Of a stretch of DNA of 7,251 nt, positions 5,700 through 7,251 are shown in pieces; within the stretch, counting starts at the first letter, position 1, and every line of letters starts with the position of its first letter. Source of the stretch: an uncultured Clostridia bacterium (GTDB taxonomy: Bacteria; Bacillota; Clostridia; Oscillospirales; CAG-272); the NCBI GenBank assembly GCA_937894775.1, contig CALAXC010000148.1, positions 1-7,251 of the forward strand. Reading direction: 5' to 3'. The translations under genes and the position numbers were made by a program. Below the pieces are notes generated by a model that was given only the letters and a program-made list of their open reading frames with translations, made no database searches and had not been told where the DNA came from.

Positions 5700-6340
5700 T
5701 TCTTTCCCTCCATAGAATGTATTTTTCTGTACTTAATTCTCCAAACAACAAACGGTATATAGGTTGCAATCGGCAACAAAGCTCCAGCAGTACTAAATTT
5801 TGACTGAATCAATATGTTATATACTCCGTGATAAACGATTGCGGTCGAGAGAAGACCAAATGTTCCTACAGCAAACAGTTTGCGTTTTTTCTTGACAAAC
5901 GATATACCAACGCCAACAAGCAAGGTACACATACCGTGCATCAGACCTGCTCCAAATGCTCGGATAACTGCCTTAATCATACTAAAGTCAACGTAGTTGA
6001 CAAAATAATATGCATTTTCAAGCACAGCAAATCCAATACCGATTGCCATTGATGCCGTGAATAAACGTTCTCGTTTGTCAGATATAACCAGAGCATAATA
6101 CAAAAGGGGTAACGCTTTCAACAATTCTTCGCTTACCGGTGTAACGATTACGGTGATGCTATATAGATCCATTGATAGAACTTTTGAAAGCACACCATTG
6201 ACTTCACCGGCAAAAACTGAAACTACGATTCCGATCAACATAAAAACAACCGGTAATCGTGCTTTCTTTTCCACAAGTAAAGCCATCAGCAGCATTGGAA
6301 CGGAGATCGAAACAAACAACACATAAATTATATTGCCCAT
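5696..6340 (-). CDS. prsW: PrsW-type intramembrane metalloprotease
   Basis: The protein has 214 residues and about seven TM segments. It carries the PrsW family signatures: EELLK at 71-75 (in TPVSEELLKALPLL), GIGFAVLEN at 101-109 with Glu108, LMHGM with His135, and YHGVYN with His171 and Asn175. The Glu pair and the His residues are the expected metal and catalytic positions. In Bacillus and Clostridioides, PrsW makes the site-1 cut of a membrane anti-sigma factor (RsiW, RsiT) to release an ECF sigma factor under cell-envelope stress. Neither a sigma nor an anti-sigma gene is in this window. Start ATG 6340 has AAAGGGG upstream and overlaps the end of the 7-TM gene by 13 bases. The target here is unknown; the neighbouring lipoproteins and membrane proteins are candidates only. 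The symbol is used for the family, not for proven orthology. Confidence 0.85.
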   Translation of the reverse strand: MGNIIYVLFVSISVPMLLMALLVEKKARLPVVFMLIGIVVSVFAGEVNGVLSKVLSMDLYSITVIVTPVSEELLKALPLLYYALVISDKRERLFTASMAIGIGFAVLENAYYFVNYVDFSMIKAVIRAFGAGLMHGMCTLLVGVGISFVKKKRKLFAVGTFGLLSTAIVYHGVYNILIQSKFSTAGALLPIATYIPFVVWRIKYRKIHSMEGKK

Positions 6341-7005
6341 TTAGCCACCCCTTTCTTTGCGGCAATCATCGTGCAAATACAAAGCGCACCAAACAGTATC
6401 GACGCAATAGCCATCTGAATAGGATAATAATAATCCCATGCTGTCAAACAAAGAAGTTCGGAAAAGCAAAGGAGCAGGGAAAAAATATTATATGGCTTAA
6501 TTGCCTTAATGAATCCGAAATCCATATTTGGAATAATGGCATGTTTAAGATTGAAATATACCGCAATAACTGCCGGAATCCAAACAATAGCATAAACAAC
6601 CTTTGTTTGGGTCGGCACATCCTCTATGATGCAATTTGGAATGTATAAAAGGGTTGCGCAAATTGGTGCAATTAGGGCAATATATCGACTTGGCTTCATC
6701 TTGGCAGAACCATCGTCAACAATTCGATCCATATGTCCATAGCTTGCCGTAATAAAAAACAAGAAAAAGCCTATGCGGCCGAGATATGCCGGAGTGAATC
6801 CTTCTATTAGCACATCGCTCGTAAGGGATTGGCACAAATGATAGATGCTACCCAATGCATGGCTACCCATCGCCATTGTAATTGTTTGCAAAAACAAAGG
6901 CTTTCCCTTTTTAAAAAAATGTTTTAAACCATATATAAGAGAAAACAAGGTTGCAAAAAGAGGAACTATTTCCGCAATCACAACACAAATTGTTTCTAAC
7001 TTCAT
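6328..7005 (-). CDS. Seven-TM membrane protein, unknown function
   Basis: The protein has 225 residues from ATG 7005. A longer reading from ATG 7032 exists, but its first codons themselves contain AAAGGAGATAAGG, the likely ribosome binding site, and nothing suitable lies before 7032 except the hairpin. About seven TM helices are visible (near 5-26, 37-58, 73-88, 104-122, 132-150, 170-190, 196-216), with short polar loops. Notable conserved-looking polar residues in or near helices are GSHALGSIYHLCQ (His residues in TM2), ASYGHMDRI after TM3, and TAWDYYYP between TM6 and TM7. The tail is basic (AAKKGVAKWAI). I do not recognise the family. It is the first gene of the long minus-strand run and overlaps prsW by 13 bases, so the two are probably made together; a membrane sensor is possible but unproven. 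Confidence 0.75.
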   Translation of the reverse strand: MKLETICVVIAEIVPLFATLFSLIYGLKHFFKKGKPLFLQTITMAMGSHALGSIYHLCQSLTSDVLIEGFTPAYLGRIGFFLFFITASYGHMDRIVDDGSAKMKPSRYIALIAPICATLLYIPNCIIEDVPTQTKVVYAIVWIPAVIAVYFNLKHAIIPNMDFGFIKAIKPYNIFSLLLCFSELLCLTAWDYYYPIQMAIASILFGALCICTMIAAKKGVAKWAI

Positions 7006-7014
7006 CTTTGTAGA

Positions 7015-7027
7015 CCTTATCTCCTTT
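7015..7027 (-). promoter_or_regulatory. Ribosome binding site deciding the 7-TM protein start
   Basis: The minus strand reads AAAGGAGATAAGG. The AAGG part ends 9 bases before ATG 7005; the stronger GGAG ends 15 bases before it. No comparable signal precedes the in-frame ATG at 7032, so 7005 is preferred. Spacing from the strong core is somewhat long, which leaves some doubt. Confidence 0.6.
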
Positions 7028-7043
7028 CGCATAGGATTTAGAG

Positions 7044-7076
7044 AAATATCCGCCGCCTTTTAAGCGGCGGATATTT
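7044..7076. terminator. 13-bp hairpin with T-rich flank
   Basis: AAATATCCGCCGC (7044-7056) pairs perfectly with GCGGCGGATATTT (7064-7076) around a 7-base loop. It lies directly after the stop of the upstream gene (7084-7082) and is most simply its terminator. The T run on that minus strand is short (TTTCTCT), while the plus-strand side has the better T tract (ATTTTTATTTT). Either it terminates bidirectionally, or it allows partial read-through into the 7-TM gene. Confidence 0.8.
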
Positions 7077-7081
7077 TTATT

Positions 7082-7251
7082 TTAAGATTCTTTTATGGGG
7101 TTGCGTTTTTTCTTAAGAAGTGCCTGTGTTCCAAGTGTACCACCAACACCAAAGAGCGCACCAGTTGCACCGATCAACAGCCACATACCGTTTGCAAAGA
7201 TAGAGCCAACTACCTCGGGTACGTCTGCAACGGCGGCTTTTTGATTTTTCG
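7082..7251 (-). CDS. 3' end of a protein with C-terminal membrane anchor
   Basis: An open frame enters from the right edge and ends at TAA 7084-7082, giving 56 visible residues. The readable part is a short polar/Ala-Val segment (NQKAAVADVPEVVGSIFANG), then a Gly-rich hydrophobic span (MWLLIGATGALFGVGGTLG, then TQALL), then a basic stop-transfer tail KKKRNPIKES. That is the pattern of a single C-terminal TM anchor with the tail in the cytosol, as in surface proteins held in the membrane. The Gly-rich small-residue face could favour helix packing. The rest of the protein lies outside the window, so function cannot be assigned. It is separated from the next gene by the 13-bp hairpin. Confidence 0.7.
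   Translation of the reverse strand, partial: KNQKAAVADVPEVVGSIFANGMWLLIGATGALFGVGGTLGTQALLKKKRNPIKES

Noticed and set aside
1..7251. CRISPR array, tRNA or rRNA genes, insertion sequence, integron attC sites.
   Set aside because: No regularly spaced repeats, no cloverleaf or rRNA-like sequence, no transposase frame and no terminal inverted repeats were seen, so the mosaic cannot be attributed to a visible mobile element.

Overview
The window looks like low-to-medium GC Firmicutes (Clostridia-type, probably gut-associated) DNA. AAAGGAG-type ribosome binding sites precede most minus-strand genes, the lipoprotein signal peptides are Gram-positive in style, and the families (PrsW, Pr6Pr, EamA, CDF) fit. 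It is probably not one uniform piece of genome. Hand counts of 60-base lines give about 63% GC at 121-180, 43% at 661-720, 37% at 2341-2400, 28% at 4141-4200 and 53% at 5161-5220. Two gene-to-gene joins are visible inside open frames.

Layout, left to right. Bases 1-214 (plus) are the GC-rich 3' end of an RND/HlyD-type efflux adaptor. Bases 217-528 (plus) begin as the matching MacB-like ABC ATPase but end as the C-terminus of alanine racemase, in frame. A bidirectional hairpin terminator (531-550) then separates this from a minus-strand run covering everything else. Read in its own direction (right to left), that run is: the 3' end of a membrane-anchored protein (7251-7082), a 13-bp hairpin, a 7-TM protein (7005-6328), a PrsW-type intramembrane protease (6340-5696), a small 3-TM protein (5699-5412), two tandem paralogous lipoproteins (5384-4866 and 4821-4336), a Pr6Pr-like 6-TM protein (4296-3616), a 2-TM protein with a cytosolic tail (3612-3088), a 4-TM protein (3054-2692), an EamA/DMT transporter (2689-1730), and a CDF cation transporter that runs in frame into a complete lipoprotein (1718-555).

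From 7005 to 555 the gaps are short or the genes overlap (ATGA at prsW/small TM, 13 bp at 7-TM/prsW), and no internal hairpin terminator was seen, so one envelope-protein transcript is plausible. Every gene in it encodes a membrane protein or lipoprotein. A PrsW-like protease beside paired lipoproteins and unknown membrane proteins is the best candidate for an undescribed envelope-sensing module, but nothing in the sequence proves that they work together. The most solid unusual signals are the two in-frame chimeric joins, which are either real recombination scars or assembly chimeras.
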